DNA of 47,129 nucleotides from Microseira wollei NIES-4236 (GTDB lineage: Bacteria > Cyanobacteriota > Cyanobacteriia > Cyanobacteriales > Aerosakkonemataceae): positions 1-47,129 of the forward strand of contig NZ_BLAY01000073.1 in assembly GCF_020521235.1 (NCBI RefSeq), in the 5' to 3' direction. The notes below the pieces were generated by a model, which was given only the letters and a program-made list of their open reading frames with translations, did no database searches and had not been told where the DNA came from. Shown here in pieces: positions 38,798-47,129 of this stretch. A program made the position numbers and the translations under genes. Numbering within the stretch: position 1 is the first letter of the stretch; each line of letters starts with the position of its first letter.

Positions 38798-41700
38798 ATG
38801 CGACAATTTTCCCAGTCGATTGACTTGCCACCTCTGGAGAGCGCGATCGCTCCTGCCTTAACCGTTGCGCCCGATACTATGGTACTCGATGCGATCGCCT
38901 TGATGAGTCAGGCTCGCGGGAGCAATTGTCTGCTATCGAAAGCAAAATCATCCTCAAAATCGCACCAACCGATTCAGCAACAAACCAGTTGCATTGTGGT
39001 GGTGTCGCCGAACCGCTTACTGGGCATATTTACGGAGCGAGATGTAGTAAAAATCACTGCTGCTGGAAGGAAATTATCCAGGCTAAAAATAGCCTCTGTA
39101 ATGACGCCAAAAGTCGTAACCCTGACAAAATCTGGTTATGAAAGCATTTTCACGGCACTGTCGCTGTTGCGTCAGCATCAAATTCGCCATTTACCCATTT
39201 TGGATGCCCAGGGACAACTGGTAGGAATAGTCACACATAACACGATTCGTCAAGTTCTGCAACCTGTCAATCTGCTCAAAGTGCGACGAGTCCAAGAAGT
39301 GATGACGACTGGAGTTATTGCTGCACCCGCCACTGCATCGGTGCTAAGTTTAGCCCAACTCATGGCTTCCCGTGGCGTCAGTTGTGTAGTTATTACTGAA
39401 GCAGCAGAAAATACACTTGACCAATTACCAATAGGAATCGTCACCGAGCGAGATATCGTGCAATTTCTGACTCTGGAGTTAAATTTAGCCGAAACTATGG
39501 CACAAAAGGTGATGAGTGCGCCGCTATTTTGTTTGAGCAAAGAAGATTCCCTCTGGGTGGCGCATCAGGAGATGGAAAAGCGGCACGTGCGGCGATTGGT
39601 TGTTGCCAGCGAGCAAGGGGAGTTGTTGGGAATTGTGACTCAAACTAGCTTGCTGCAAGTGCTTGAACCCCAGGAGATGACTGGCATTATCGAAACTTTG
39701 CAGGTAAAAATAGAAGAGCAGACAACCCAATTAAGACAAGTCAACGAAGAATTGCAAGAAGAGATTGCTAAACGGCAGCGCATTGAAGCCGTCCTGTTTC
39801 AAGCTCACGAGGAGTTAGAAAAACGAGTTGAGGAACGAACTGCCGAGTTAAAAGCAGCTAACGAACAACTGCAACGGGAAATAGCTCAACGCAGACAAGC
39901 AGAAGCGCAAATTCAATTTCAGGCGCATGTTTTATCTCAAATCAGCGATGCAGCGATCGCAATTGATAACGAGGAGCGCGTTATTTATTGGAATCAAGCC
40001 GCAGAGCGATTGTATGGAGTCAAGGCAGATGAAATAATCGGGAAGCCAATAGAAGAATCCCATCAATATCGTTGGGTTAAACCAGAAGATGAGCAAGCGG
40101 TAAGCGAAGCTTTGGCAACAAAGGGTGCGTGGCGGGGAGAGGGAATTCATATTAAAAAAAATGGGGAAGAAATCTACGTTGAGGTATCGGTTAGCGTTGT
40201 TAAAGATAATAATGGTGATGGGATTGGGTTTCTAGGTGTGATTCGGGATATTAGCGATCGCAAACAAGATCAAGATCAAATTGCGTTTCAAGCTTCGCTG
40301 CTCGACCAGGTACGCAATGCGGTGATTGCTACCGATTTAGAAGGCAAAATTATCTACTTTAACCAGTTCGCACAGCAGTTGTACCAACTGACTCCGGAGG
40401 TGATAGGAGAATCGATTTTAGAAGTAGTAGCGTCACCGGAAGCAGAACTAGCCGCACAAATTATGGCTGGCATTCAAAAAACCGGCAGTTGGGAAGGAGA
40501 ATTTACCGTGCGCCGTACTGATGGCAGCACTTTCCCCGCCTATGTAGCAGATACTCTGATCCGCGATGCAACTGGCAACCCTTGCGGCATCGTCGGGGTG
40601 AGTATGGAGATTACAGAACGCAAGCGAGTCGAGGCGCAATTGCTGCGGCAGAATTTGCGGAGTCAGTTATTTGCCGAAGTGACGCTGAAGATTCGCCAGT
40701 CTCTGCAACTCGAGGAAATTTTACAAACTACCGTCACCGAAGTGCAAAGAATACTCGCTTGCGATCGCGTCGTCATCTTTGGCCTAAAATCCGACGGATC
40801 GGGAAAGGTGATCGAAGAAGCAGTCGTCCCAGGTTGGCCTGTAATTATCGGACACGACATCCTCGATCCTTGCTTTGGAGGATACCACGAGCAATACCGC
40901 TCCGGACGAGTCTGCGCGATCGCCGATATCGAAAAAGAGGGTATTCTGCCTTGTCATGCCGAATTGCTGCGGCATTTTGCCGTCAAAGCTAACTTGGTCG
41001 TACCGATTCTGATTCCGGGGAATGAGGCAGAGGACTTCGGGAGCAGGGGAGCAGGGGAGCAGGGGAGCAGGGGAGATGGGGAAATGGGGAAATTGGTAAA
41101 TCTCGAGAAAGATTCAAATTCCCCTCTGCCCCCCTGCCCCTCTGCTCCCCTGCCCCTCTGCCCCTCTGCCCCCTCTCCCCCCTCTCTCCCATCTCCCCGA
41201 CTGTGGGGTTTGTTGATTGCACATCAATGCGCCCATGCGCGACAGTGGTCGGAGTTTGAAATCGAACTATTGCAACAACTGGGGAACCAGGTAGGAATTG
41301 CGATTACCCAAAGCCATCTGTTAAAAGCTTTGCGGAAAAGCGAACAACAAGTCAGACTCGCCTTAGAATTTACTCGCATCGGCAGTTGGGATTGGAACCT
41401 TAGCACCGGCGAGCTGATCTGGAACGAGAACCACTTCACTTTATTGGGTTTGAACCCACAGGAAACAGAAGCAAGCTATCAGATTTGGCGCGAATGCGTC
41501 CACCCTGAAGACATCGACCAAGTTGAGCAAGCGCTTACCGATGCCCTGCAAAACCATACCGACTACGACGCCGAATACCGGGTAATTTATCCCGATGGCA
41601 GTATCCACTGGGTTGTAGACCGAGGTCGGGGGATGTACGATGCTTGGGGGCAAGCAGTACGCATGGTAGGGGTGATTATTGATATAAGCGAGCGCAAGCT

Positions 41701-43231
41701 TGCCGAAGAGCAAATCCGCGCCCAAGCAGCTTTACTCGATGTGGCAACTGAGGCGATTCTCGTTCGCGATTTAGACAACCAAATTTTATATTGGAATAAA
41801 GGTGCAGAGCGTTTGTACGGCTTTCGGGCACAAGAAGCTCTGGGACAGAAAGCCTCCCAACTGTTGTATAAACAAGCTTCGCCTCAATGTGCAGAAGCGT
41901 TGCCAACAGCGATCAAAAGCGGTTGTTGGAAAGGTGAATTGCATCAAGTCACCAAAGACGGCAGGGAAATTATCGTCGCCAGCTGCTGGACGCTGGTGCG
42001 GGACGAACAAAACCAACCCAAATGGATCCTCACGGTCAATAGCGACATTACCGATAAAAAACAACTCGAGCAACAGTTATTCCGCGCTCAGCGCTTGGAG
42101 AGCATCGGCACCTTGGCGGGGGGCATGGCTCACGACCTCAACAATATATTGACGCCGATCCTGATGTCAGCGCAACTGCTGGCGATGCAGTTTTCCGATC
42201 AAAAAACCCAGCAACGACTAAAGCTAATCGAAACCAACGCTAAACGGGGCGCGGCGCTAATCAAGCAAGTCCTCACCTTTGCTAGGGGAATGGAAGGTAA
42301 GCGCTATCTGGTGCAAATCAAAGACGTGCTGCGGGAAATTGAGCAGGTGATCGAACGCACGTTCCCCAAGTCGATTCAAATTTACACCCAGATTGCTAAT
42401 GAACCGCTGTGGACGGTTTTAGCAGATAACACCCAAATGCATCAAGTGTTGATGAACTTGTGCATTAACGCTCGCGATGCCATGCCCGATGGCGGCACTT
42501 TAACCATCGTCGCAGAAAACCGCATCGTTGAGGAAAGCGAAGCGAGAAGGAATATTGAAGCGAAAGCTGGCGATTACGTCGTCATAAAGGTTGCAGATAC
42601 GGGAGTTGGCATTGGGTCGGAAATTATCGATCGGATTTTTGACCCGTTTTTTACTACCAAAGAAGTCGGTTCCGGTACGGGATTGGGTCTTTCTACTGCC
42701 CTGGGGATTGTCAAAAACCACGGGGGTTGGATCGCAGTCAGCAGCAAGGTGGGGTCTGGTAGCGAATTTCAGGTGTTTTTGCAAGCTTATGGCGGCACAA
42801 AAGCAACCGAGTTAGCGGCGTCGAGTTTTAAACTGCCGCGGGGTAAAGGAGAATTAATTCTGGTGGTGGATGACGAAGCGGCAATTTGCGAAGTGGCTAA
42901 AACCGTCCTGGAAACCTGCGATTACCGGGTGCTAACCGCCACCGACGGAATCGATGCGATCGCGCTTTACACCCACGAACAGCAAGAAATTAGCGCCGTG
43001 TTGATCGATATGATGATGCCTTCGATGGATGGACTCACTTGCATCCGCACCTTGCAAGCAATTAACCCCCAGGTGAAAATTATTGTCATGAGCGGACTTT
43101 TGTCTAGCGAAGACCTCGGCAATGTCACCAGATGCGGTATCCAAGGGTTTTTGCCCAAACCGTTCACCAGCGAGGAATTAGCCGCTACCGTACATCGAGT
43201 TGTTAACGATGCAGAAAAACTGACAAACTAG
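38798..43231 (+). CDS. CBS-PAS-GAF hybrid histidine kinase
   Basis: The 1477-residue cytoplasmic kinase has four CBS motifs (about 15-305; GIFTERDVVKI, GIVTHNTI, GIVTERDIVQF and GIVTQTSLL), which often bind adenine nucleotides and may sense energy state. Then follow a coiled coil, PAS domains near 376 and 492, a GAF (about 625-830) split by a low-complexity insert (about 745-804), and PAS domains near 850 and 975. HisKA has H1112 in GGMAHDLNNILTPI. The HATPase (about 1215-1340) has NLCINARDAMPDGG and DTGVGI. A C-terminal REC carries D1404 in AVLIDMMMPSMDG. No transmembrane helix. The ATG at 38798 lacks a clear ribosome site. Confidence 0.9.
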   Translation: MRQFSQSIDLPPLESAIAPALTVAPDTMVLDAIALMSQARGSNCLLSKAKSSSKSHQPIQQQTSCIVVVSPNRLLGIFTERDVVKITAAGRKLSRLKIASVMTPKVVTLTKSGYESIFTALSLLRQHQIRHLPILDAQGQLVGIVTHNTIRQVLQPVNLLKVRRVQEVMTTGVIAAPATASVLSLAQLMASRGVSCVVITEAAENTLDQLPIGIVTERDIVQFLTLELNLAETMAQKVMSAPLFCLSKEDSLWVAHQEMEKRHVRRLVVASEQGELLGIVTQTSLLQVLEPQEMTGIIETLQVKIEEQTTQLRQVNEELQEEIAKRQRIEAVLFQAHEELEKRVEERTAELKAANEQLQREIAQRRQAEAQIQFQAHVLSQISDAAIAIDNEERVIYWNQAAERLYGVKADEIIGKPIEESHQYRWVKPEDEQAVSEALATKGAWRGEGIHIKKNGEEIYVEVSVSVVKDNNGDGIGFLGVIRDISDRKQDQDQIAFQASLLDQVRNAVIATDLEGKIIYFNQFAQQLYQLTPEVIGESILEVVASPEAELAAQIMAGIQKTGSWEGEFTVRRTDGSTFPAYVADTLIRDATGNPCGIVGVSMEITERKRVEAQLLRQNLRSQLFAEVTLKIRQSLQLEEILQTTVTEVQRILACDRVVIFGLKSDGSGKVIEEAVVPGWPVIIGHDILDPCFGGYHEQYRSGRVCAIADIEKEGILPCHAELLRHFAVKANLVVPILIPGNEAEDFGSRGAGEQGSRGDGEMGKLVNLEKDSNSPLPPCPSAPLPLCPSAPSPPSLPSPRLWGLLIAHQCAHARQWSEFEIELLQQLGNQVGIAITQSHLLKALRKSEQQVRLALEFTRIGSWDWNLSTGELIWNENHFTLLGLNPQETEASYQIWRECVHPEDIDQVEQALTDALQNHTDYDAEYRVIYPDGSIHWVVDRGRGMYDAWGQAVRMVGVIIDISERKLAEEQIRAQAALLDVATEAILVRDLDNQILYWNKGAERLYGFRAQEALGQKASQLLYKQASPQCAEALPTAIKSGCWKGELHQVTKDGREIIVASCWTLVRDEQNQPKWILTVNSDITDKKQLEQQLFRAQRLESIGTLAGGMAHDLNNILTPILMSAQLLAMQFSDQKTQQRLKLIETNAKRGAALIKQVLTFARGMEGKRYLVQIKDVLREIEQVIERTFPKSIQIYTQIANEPLWTVLADNTQMHQVLMNLCINARDAMPDGGTLTIVAENRIVEESEARRNIEAKAGDYVVIKVADTGVGIGSEIIDRIFDPFFTTKEVGSGTGLGLSTALGIVKNHGGWIAVSSKVGSGSEFQVFLQAYGGTKATELAASSFKLPRGKGELILVVDDEAAICEVAKTVLETCDYRVLTATDGIDAIALYTHEQQEISAVLIDMMMPSMDGLTCIRTLQAINPQVKIIVMSGLLSSEDLGNVTRCGIQGFLPKPFTSEELAATVHRVVNDAEKLTN
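41037..41208. repeat. In-frame low-complexity repeat inside a GAF domain
   Basis: GGGGAGCAGGGGAGCAGG runs, GATTCAAATTCCCCTCTGCC and then CCCCTGCTCCCC runs. It adds about 57 residues (GSRGAGEQGSRGDGEMG, DSNSPLPPCPSAPLP) between LVVPILIPG and LWGLLIAHQC. The central 20-mer is shared exactly with the insert at 30770-30950. Confidence 0.92.
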
Positions 43232-43318
43232 CAGGTCGTCTCCTAAAATTGGTACGGACTGGCTTCACTGCACTAGCTGCCAAGCTATTGTTTAAGTATT
43301 TGGTGCAAACCTGAAAAA

Positions 43319-43876
43319 ATGTCTAGAGCGAAACCCCAACGGACGCAACTATTATCACGCTTGAAGCCAATGAATCGCGATCGGCAAGCAAAAAAACCAG
43401 CCCCCCCACCTAGCGGTAATCCGGTAGTAAATCTACTTCAGAAACACGCGCTGTTACTTTTTGTGGCGGTGTGGGCAGGGTTGTTAGGCGTTGCGGTTTC
43501 GGCTGGGAAGGTGCTGATTTACTCGGATGTAGAAGTAGAATCGGCATCAACGCGGGCAAAATCCCAAAATGAAGCCGTAAACATCCAGAATTCGGGGAAG
43601 TTGCCGGTTTTGTTGTTTGGTGCGATCGCCCTCACCTGTGTAGCCGGATCTTGGATGATTTTACAACAGCTACACGATCCAAAACCGCGCCGCCTAGTTC
43701 GCCGCCCAAGACCCAGACCCCGCCCTAATTCGCCACAAATGTCCTCTACCGACCAAGAGCGACAACTTCCGACCTTACCCCGCCGAGACATATCCGCTTG
43801 GGGAACCCAGCAACGACAGATGCCCCGCAAACCCTCGCCGATTCAGCCACTCGTACCCGATGAACCCGATGAATAG
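43319..43876 (+). CDS. Hypothetical protein with two membrane helices
   Basis: The 185-residue product has a basic N terminus and two transmembrane helices, about 43-62 (LLLFVAVWAGLLGVAVSAG) and 95-113 (LPVLLFGAIALTCVAGSWM). The C-terminal tail (120-185) is rich in Arg and Pro and probably disordered. I do not recognise the family. It follows the CBS kinase by 87 bases on the same strand and has its own terminator after it, so the two may form one unit. ATG 43319 or ATG 43370 (MNRDRQ) could be the start. Confidence 0.6.
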   Translation: MSRAKPQRTQLLSRLKPMNRDRQAKKPAPPPSGNPVVNLLQKHALLLFVAVWAGLLGVAVSAGKVLIYSDVEVESASTRAKSQNEAVNIQNSGKLPVLLFGAIALTCVAGSWMILQQLHDPKPRRLVRRPRPRPRPNSPQMSSTDQERQLPTLPRRDISAWGTQQRQMPRKPSPIQPLVPDEPDE

Positions 43877-43976
43877 GACGGTCATATTTTTTTTGGCGAA
43901 TTTACAGCAGATTTTCCGGATGGCGATCGCCCCCTAATGAAGAGTGGAGTGGTAGATGCACCCTGATAAGACATTC

Positions 43977-44010
43977 TCCCCCGGCTCACTGGCACGGGGG
44001 ATTTTTTTTT
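43977..44010 (+). terminator. Strong intrinsic terminator
   Basis: TCCCCCG and CGGGGGA pair around an 11-base loop and are followed by nine T. It ends the transcript of the gene at 43319 (and possibly of the kinase at 38798). Confidence 0.85.
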
Positions 44011-44149
44011 CCCACTCATGCAGGTGAGCAGAGGTGCAGGTGAGAAACGAACATCAAATTTATGTTGCAACCTGGTTGACCAATAAGCACGTACTGGTTA
44101 ACTTGACTGGAGGAAAGCGTTTCTGAGAAACAGCCAGGAGAATTGAATC

Positions 44150-44467
44150 ATGGAGCGGAGTGTAATCAAGTTTTCTTCTGAAGACTGCGGCATTTGTCAT
44201 AAAATGTCGTTTTACGACCAGAAAGTCTCAGAGGAACTCGGTTTAAAATTTATCGATGTCAAAATGCAGGATACGGCAACTTATCGCAAGTATCGCAAGA
44301 TTCTATTAACTCAGTATCCCGATAAATCGGAAATGGGATGGCCTACCTACCTCATCTGCGACAATCCTGAAGGAGAATTTCAGATTGTGGGCGAGGTGAA
44401 AGGCGGTCATCCCAAAGGCGAGTTTAGAAGCAAGCTGCAAGCTGTTTTAAATGCAGCGAGTAGTTAA
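44150..44467 (+). CDS. Thioredoxin-fold protein with CGIC motif
   Basis: The 105-residue protein has a redox CxxC motif near the N terminus (SSEDCGICHKMSF) and the cis-Pro loop GWPTYLIC, with a C-terminal helix. This is a thioredoxin-like fold, but the active site is CGIC instead of CGPC, so it is not a standard thioredoxin. It lacks a signal peptide, so a cytosolic disulfide reductase or thiol-transfer role is likely. AGGAGAATTGAATC precedes ATG 44150. It is convergent with the gene at 44598, with a duplicated hairpin between them. Confidence 0.8.
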   Translation: MERSVIKFSSEDCGICHKMSFYDQKVSEELGLKFIDVKMQDTATYRKYRKILLTQYPDKSEMGWPTYLICDNPEGEFQIVGEVKGGHPKGEFRSKLQAVLNAASS

Positions 44468-44473
44468 GACTAT

Positions 44474-44624
44474 TTGTTCGTAGTAAGCGCTTTAGCGCTA
44501 AAGCGCTGACTATAAACCTACTCATTCGCATCAAAGGATTGCACATTTGTTCGTAGTAAGCGCTTTAGCGCTAAAGCGCCTACTACGAACCTATGTCCTA
44601 CTCATTCGCATCAAAGGATTGCAC
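44474..44624. repeat. Tandem-duplicated palindrome plus gene-tail segment
   Basis: TTCGTAGTAAGCGCTTTAGC and its complement form a long hairpin at 44477-44513 (right arm changed) and again at 44550-44590 (nearly perfect). Each is followed by a 28-base segment starting CCTACTCATTCGCATC, at 44517 and at 44597. The second of these is the end of the gene at 44598, so the duplication copied part of the coding region. Confidence 0.88.
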
Positions 44625-44825
44625 TTCCAGGACGGGGCCGATCATGGCTATGGTCATGATATCTTGGCGAATTTCAGCTTTAACGGTGACTTTCTGGCCT
44701 TGTTGGAGCAATTCTTTGGGGGCGCCAGCGTAGATTTCGTACTGGTCGCCGTTTTCTGCGACTAGCGCCCAAGTGCCTTTGCCAAAGCCTTTACGTTCGA
44801 TGGTGCCGGTAACGGTGATACTCAT
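44598..44825 (-). CDS. Small OB-fold-like protein, unknown function
   Basis: The 75-residue beta-rich protein, MSITVTGTIERKGFGKGTWA, with GAPKELLQQGQKVTVKAEIR and MTIAMIGPVLEV, looks like a single OB-fold domain. Function unknown to me; the pattern is typical of small conserved cyanobacterial proteins. GAGGT lies seven bases before ATG 44825. Its last nine codons are duplicated next to it. Confidence 0.75.
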   Translation of the reverse strand: MSITVTGTIERKGFGKGTWALVAENGDQYEIYAGAPKELLQQGQKVTVKAEIRQDIMTIAMIGPVLEVQSFDANE

Positions 44826-44861
44826 GTAGTAACCTCAGTTGGTAGTTCGTAATGGGTTTAA

Positions 44862-44942
44862 AAATAGCTAATGGCTAATTGCTAATTGGTCGTGGGAATA
44901 TTTTCCAGCTCTACCATTAGCAATTAGCCATTAGCCATTAAA
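44862..44942. repeat. STRR heptamers upstream of the OB-fold gene
   Basis: ATAGCTAATGGCTAATTGCT and ATTAGCAATTAGCCATTAGC flank a 40-base spacer, forming an inverted pair. Confidence 0.8.
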
Positions 44943-44959
44943 AGCCCTAAAAAGGTAAC

Positions 44960-45097
44960 TAACGCAAGTTGCTAGTTATAAACAAGGGCGTTGCCAGCTT
45001 GCAAGCTTGCTAATTGCTAATATAGGATTTTTACCAATCTCGCCATTAGCCATTAGCCATTAGCCGCTGTGAGAGAGATAACTAGCAACTTGAGTTA
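44960..45097. repeat. STRR element with inverted ends (copy D)
   Basis: TAACGCAAGTTGCTAGTTAT and ATAACTAGCAACTTGAGTTA enclose heptamers and the spacer ATAGGATTTTTACCAATCTC, as in copy B. An extra partial end (ACTAGCAACTTACGTTA, 45098-45114) directly follows and supplies the last codons of the subtilisin gene. Confidence 0.92.
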
Positions 45098-45098
45098 A

Positions 45099-46889
45099 CT
45101 AGCAACTTACGTTAGTACGATCTTCTCCTTTGCTAGATAGGCGAGCGAGTCCGAAGCAGAGTAAAGCGTTGATAATTAGGTAGGTGCGAGCCAGAACTCC
45201 ATCTCCCAACCACAATAAACCGGGTGACATCACCGCACTCACTGCTAAACAGGAGGCGACGCCCAAACAAGACCCAATCGCAAACCATTTCCAACTGCGG
45301 TGTCCCAACAGCAATGCTATCAAACCTAGCGGGATTAGCACGCTGGCAAAAATCGGATTCAGTACGGTACTACCTTGTATTGCACCGCCCAATTCCGGAA
45401 TCGAACTGCCCATCACCCGTAAAGGCCATTGTGGCAGGTCGTAAATGTACAGTCCCCGCAGGAAAAATAACCCGGAACTGCCCAAAATTAAACCGCTTGA
45501 CAGGGACCAACCCCAAACAAACGGCAAGTAATTCCGCAAAAACCAAGCCAACAAATAAGAACCAATCACCATTAAAATCTTCGGTAACAGGGCGACGACG
45601 CCACCATCAAACCAGAAGCGCAGGTTGAGATAACCGTTATCGCGCAACCAGCGGAAGAAGTCGCGGAAGTTGAGTTGTCCTTTGGTAGCGAGTTTAACCG
45701 CCGCCGCCGCATCTAATTGACCGGCACCAAAGTAATTTAATTCGTCTTCTTGGATAACTCGCGCCGACTGTTTGAGGACTGCTTCAATTTCGTCCGGATT
45801 TTCCACTCCGCTGGCTTTTACCAGGGCTGCAACGCCCGCGACGTGGGGGGACGCCATGCTAGTGCCTTGATAGCTTTCAAACACGTCTAGGCCGGTTTCC
45901 GGGTCGATGGTATTTTGCAGGATACCGCCGACGTTGCCTTGCCTGGTATCGCCACCGGGGGCGGAGATATCGACGCCAGCACCATAGTTTGAGTAGAAGG
46001 CTAACTCGCCTGCTGCATTCAAAGCGGAAACGGCGATAACGTGGTTATAACGGGCGGGGAAGGAAACCGAACTGCTATTTTCATTTCCCGCTGCGGCGAC
46101 GATGGTCACGCCTTTTTGGTAGGCGTAGTTAACGGCTTCTTCCATAATGTTGCTAGATCCGCCACCGCCCAAGCTCATGTTAATTACATCGGCGCCGTTA
46201 TCGGCGGCGAATTTAATCGCTTCCGCAATATCGGAAACCGTACCGCCACCGCTAGCACTCAATACCTTAATGGGCATGATATTGGCTTCGTAGGCGACGC
46301 CCGCAACGCCGTAGCCGTTATTGGTAGATTGGGCAATTGTACCAGCAACGTGGGTGCCGTGACCGTTGTCATCGTTGGCTTCAGCTTTATCGTTAACGAA
46401 GTCGTAGCCTTTGACAAAGGTTGTCTGCTGCAAGTCGGGAACTTGACTGACGCCGGTATCTATTACCGCAACGGTAGCGCCACCGCCTTTGCTGTCATTC
46501 CAAGCTGCTTCGACGTTGATGCTACGCAAGTTCCACTGTTTGCTGTAGTCGGGGTCATTGGGAACTTCGTAAGCTTTATAGATAAAGTTGGGTTCGATAT
46601 ATTCAGTTTGCTTTGCCAGGTTGGATTTTTGCAAAGCTTGTAGGAGAGTGCGATCGCCCTCGACCACATAGACATTATCCTGTTGGGAGAAAGCGCTATT
46701 GAGGCGAGGCGTGACTTTATATTGGGAAGCGATCGCTTTAATATCTGCTGCTATCTGCGCTGGTGGAATATCTTCGCGAAAATCCAGCACAATCGAATTA
46801 TACGTGCCGCTAGCTGCCAAACCCTTAAAATTAAACAGGGCAAAGCCTAGCCCGATTAAAAACAAGCACGTTATGAAAAGCTTTCTCAT
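45099..46889 (-). CDS. Subtilisin-like (S8) serine protease with C-terminal membrane domain
   Basis: The 596-residue protease starts with a signal peptide or anchor (FITCLFLIGLGFALFNF). A propeptide-like region (30-105) follows, then the S8 catalytic domain: Asp in VAVIDTGV, His in NGHGTHVAGT and Ser in YQGTSMASPHVAG, with NMSLGGGG and AAAGNEN around the oxyanion site. Residues about 430-590 contain five or six hydrophobic helices (LPKILMVIGSYLLAWFL and others), so the enzyme is probably membrane-held with the catalytic domain outside. The last four residues (NVSC) are encoded by the end of a mobile repeat. Start ATG 46889 with AGGTAG upstream. Confidence 0.92.
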   Translation of the reverse strand: MRKLFITCLFLIGLGFALFNFKGLAASGTYNSIVLDFREDIPPAQIAADIKAIASQYKVTPRLNSAFSQQDNVYVVEGDRTLLQALQKSNLAKQTEYIEPNFIYKAYEVPNDPDYSKQWNLRSINVEAAWNDSKGGGATVAVIDTGVSQVPDLQQTTFVKGYDFVNDKAEANDDNGHGTHVAGTIAQSTNNGYGVAGVAYEANIMPIKVLSASGGGTVSDIAEAIKFAADNGADVINMSLGGGGSSNIMEEAVNYAYQKGVTIVAAAGNENSSSVSFPARYNHVIAVSALNAAGELAFYSNYGAGVDISAPGGDTRQGNVGGILQNTIDPETGLDVFESYQGTSMASPHVAGVAALVKASGVENPDEIEAVLKQSARVIQEDELNYFGAGQLDAAAAVKLATKGQLNFRDFFRWLRDNGYLNLRFWFDGGVVALLPKILMVIGSYLLAWFLRNYLPFVWGWSLSSGLILGSSGLFFLRGLYIYDLPQWPLRVMGSSIPELGGAIQGSTVLNPIFASVLIPLGLIALLLGHRSWKWFAIGSCLGVASCLAVSAVMSPGLLWLGDGVLARTYLIINALLCFGLARLSSKGEDRTNVSC

Positions 46890-47002
46890 AACTACCTACT
46901 CAGTAGAGCGAAGCGTGATGCTCTCTACAATAGCTCAAGCGCCTGCCCATCGTTGAGATATTGTGCGCTCGTTACATTCCCGGCATAGGTTATGGATATG
47001 TT

Positions 47003-47129
47003 GGGGCACAGCAGCCAAAATCTGTGGCATAAGAGAAGATTTTCCCCTCGCCGTGCCCCGACCACCAAACATTGATTAACCTGTAGGGGCACAGCAGCCA
47101 AAATCTGTGGCATAAGAGAAGATTTTCCC
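47003..47129. repeat. 83-bp tandem repeat at the window edge
   Basis: GGGGCACAGCAGCCAAAATC occurs at 47003 and 47086, an 83-bp period, with GCCGTGCCCCGACC between. It is related to the GGGGCACGGCA hairpins at 1-506. The second unit is cut by the window end. Confidence 0.85.

Noticed and set aside
41037-41208. Sequencing or assembly artefact in the GAF domain
   Set aside because: The frame is kept and the same repeat core lies in a second gene, which argues for real inserted repeats.

Overview
The window comes from a filamentous, probably Oscillatoriales-type cyanobacterium. This is inferred from frequent HIP1 octamers (GCGATCGC), heptanucleotide repeats of the TTAGCAA/TTAGCCA type, very long PAS/GAF/REC sensor kinases, a PEP-CTERM protein, Uma2-family nucleases, a LabA-like NYN protein and an NHLP-leader RiPP locus. 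No rRNA gene and no convincing tRNA gene is seen. Much of the non-coding DNA is small mobile repeats.

Layout. 1-4760: a 97-bp tandem array, an intact Uma2 nuclease gene and a broken second copy, a 21-bp hairpin array, and two minus-strand surface-protein genes (PPC-type and PEP-CTERM). 4764-6937: sdhA and a small membrane protein. 7273-12516 (minus): a partner-switching module made of a MASE1-SpoIIE phosphatase, a decayed second SpoIIE phosphatase, an anti-sigma/SiaB-like ATPase, a STAS protein and a coiled-coil diguanylate cyclase. 12517-14533: a graveyard of MITE-like repeats, a small Cys-rich protein gene altered by a repeat, and a dead IS605-type tnpB. 14668-20419: a small unknown ORF and a 1793-residue Ser/Thr kinase-AAA-GAF-SpoIIE protein. 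20421-26357: repeats, then a RiPP locus with two NHLP-leader precursors, a fused docking/YcaO cyclodehydratase and a SagB-type dehydrogenase. 26592-29226: small genes, a LabA-like NYN protein and a possible small RNA. 29349-37850 (minus): a response regulator, an 1823-residue hybrid kinase with an ethylene-receptor-like sensor, and a REC-wHTH-HPt-REC-REC-GGDEF regulator. 38798-43231: a CBS-PAS-GAF hybrid kinase. 43319-46889: small genes and a membrane-anchored subtilisin.

How the genes fit together. Most of the coding capacity is signal transduction: three SpoIIE-type phosphatases (one dead), two giant hybrid kinases, two GGDEF proteins and stand-alone STAS and anti-sigma partners. The RiPP locus is the most distinctive system. 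Two precursors have related leaders and 14-residue candidate cores ending in Ala-Cys-Cys. One is intact; the other carries an in-frame TAA between leader and core. YcaO and SagB together would convert the Cys residues to thiazoles. No transporter or leader peptidase is visible nearby.

The repeats are informative because the window holds several paired filled and empty sites: a 103-bp element with a 5-bp target duplication, 23-24 bp micro-insertions at the GAT^CG step of HIP1-like sites, and low-complexity repeats inserted in frame into domain loops of both hybrid kinases. All assignments rest on reading the sequence without database searches.
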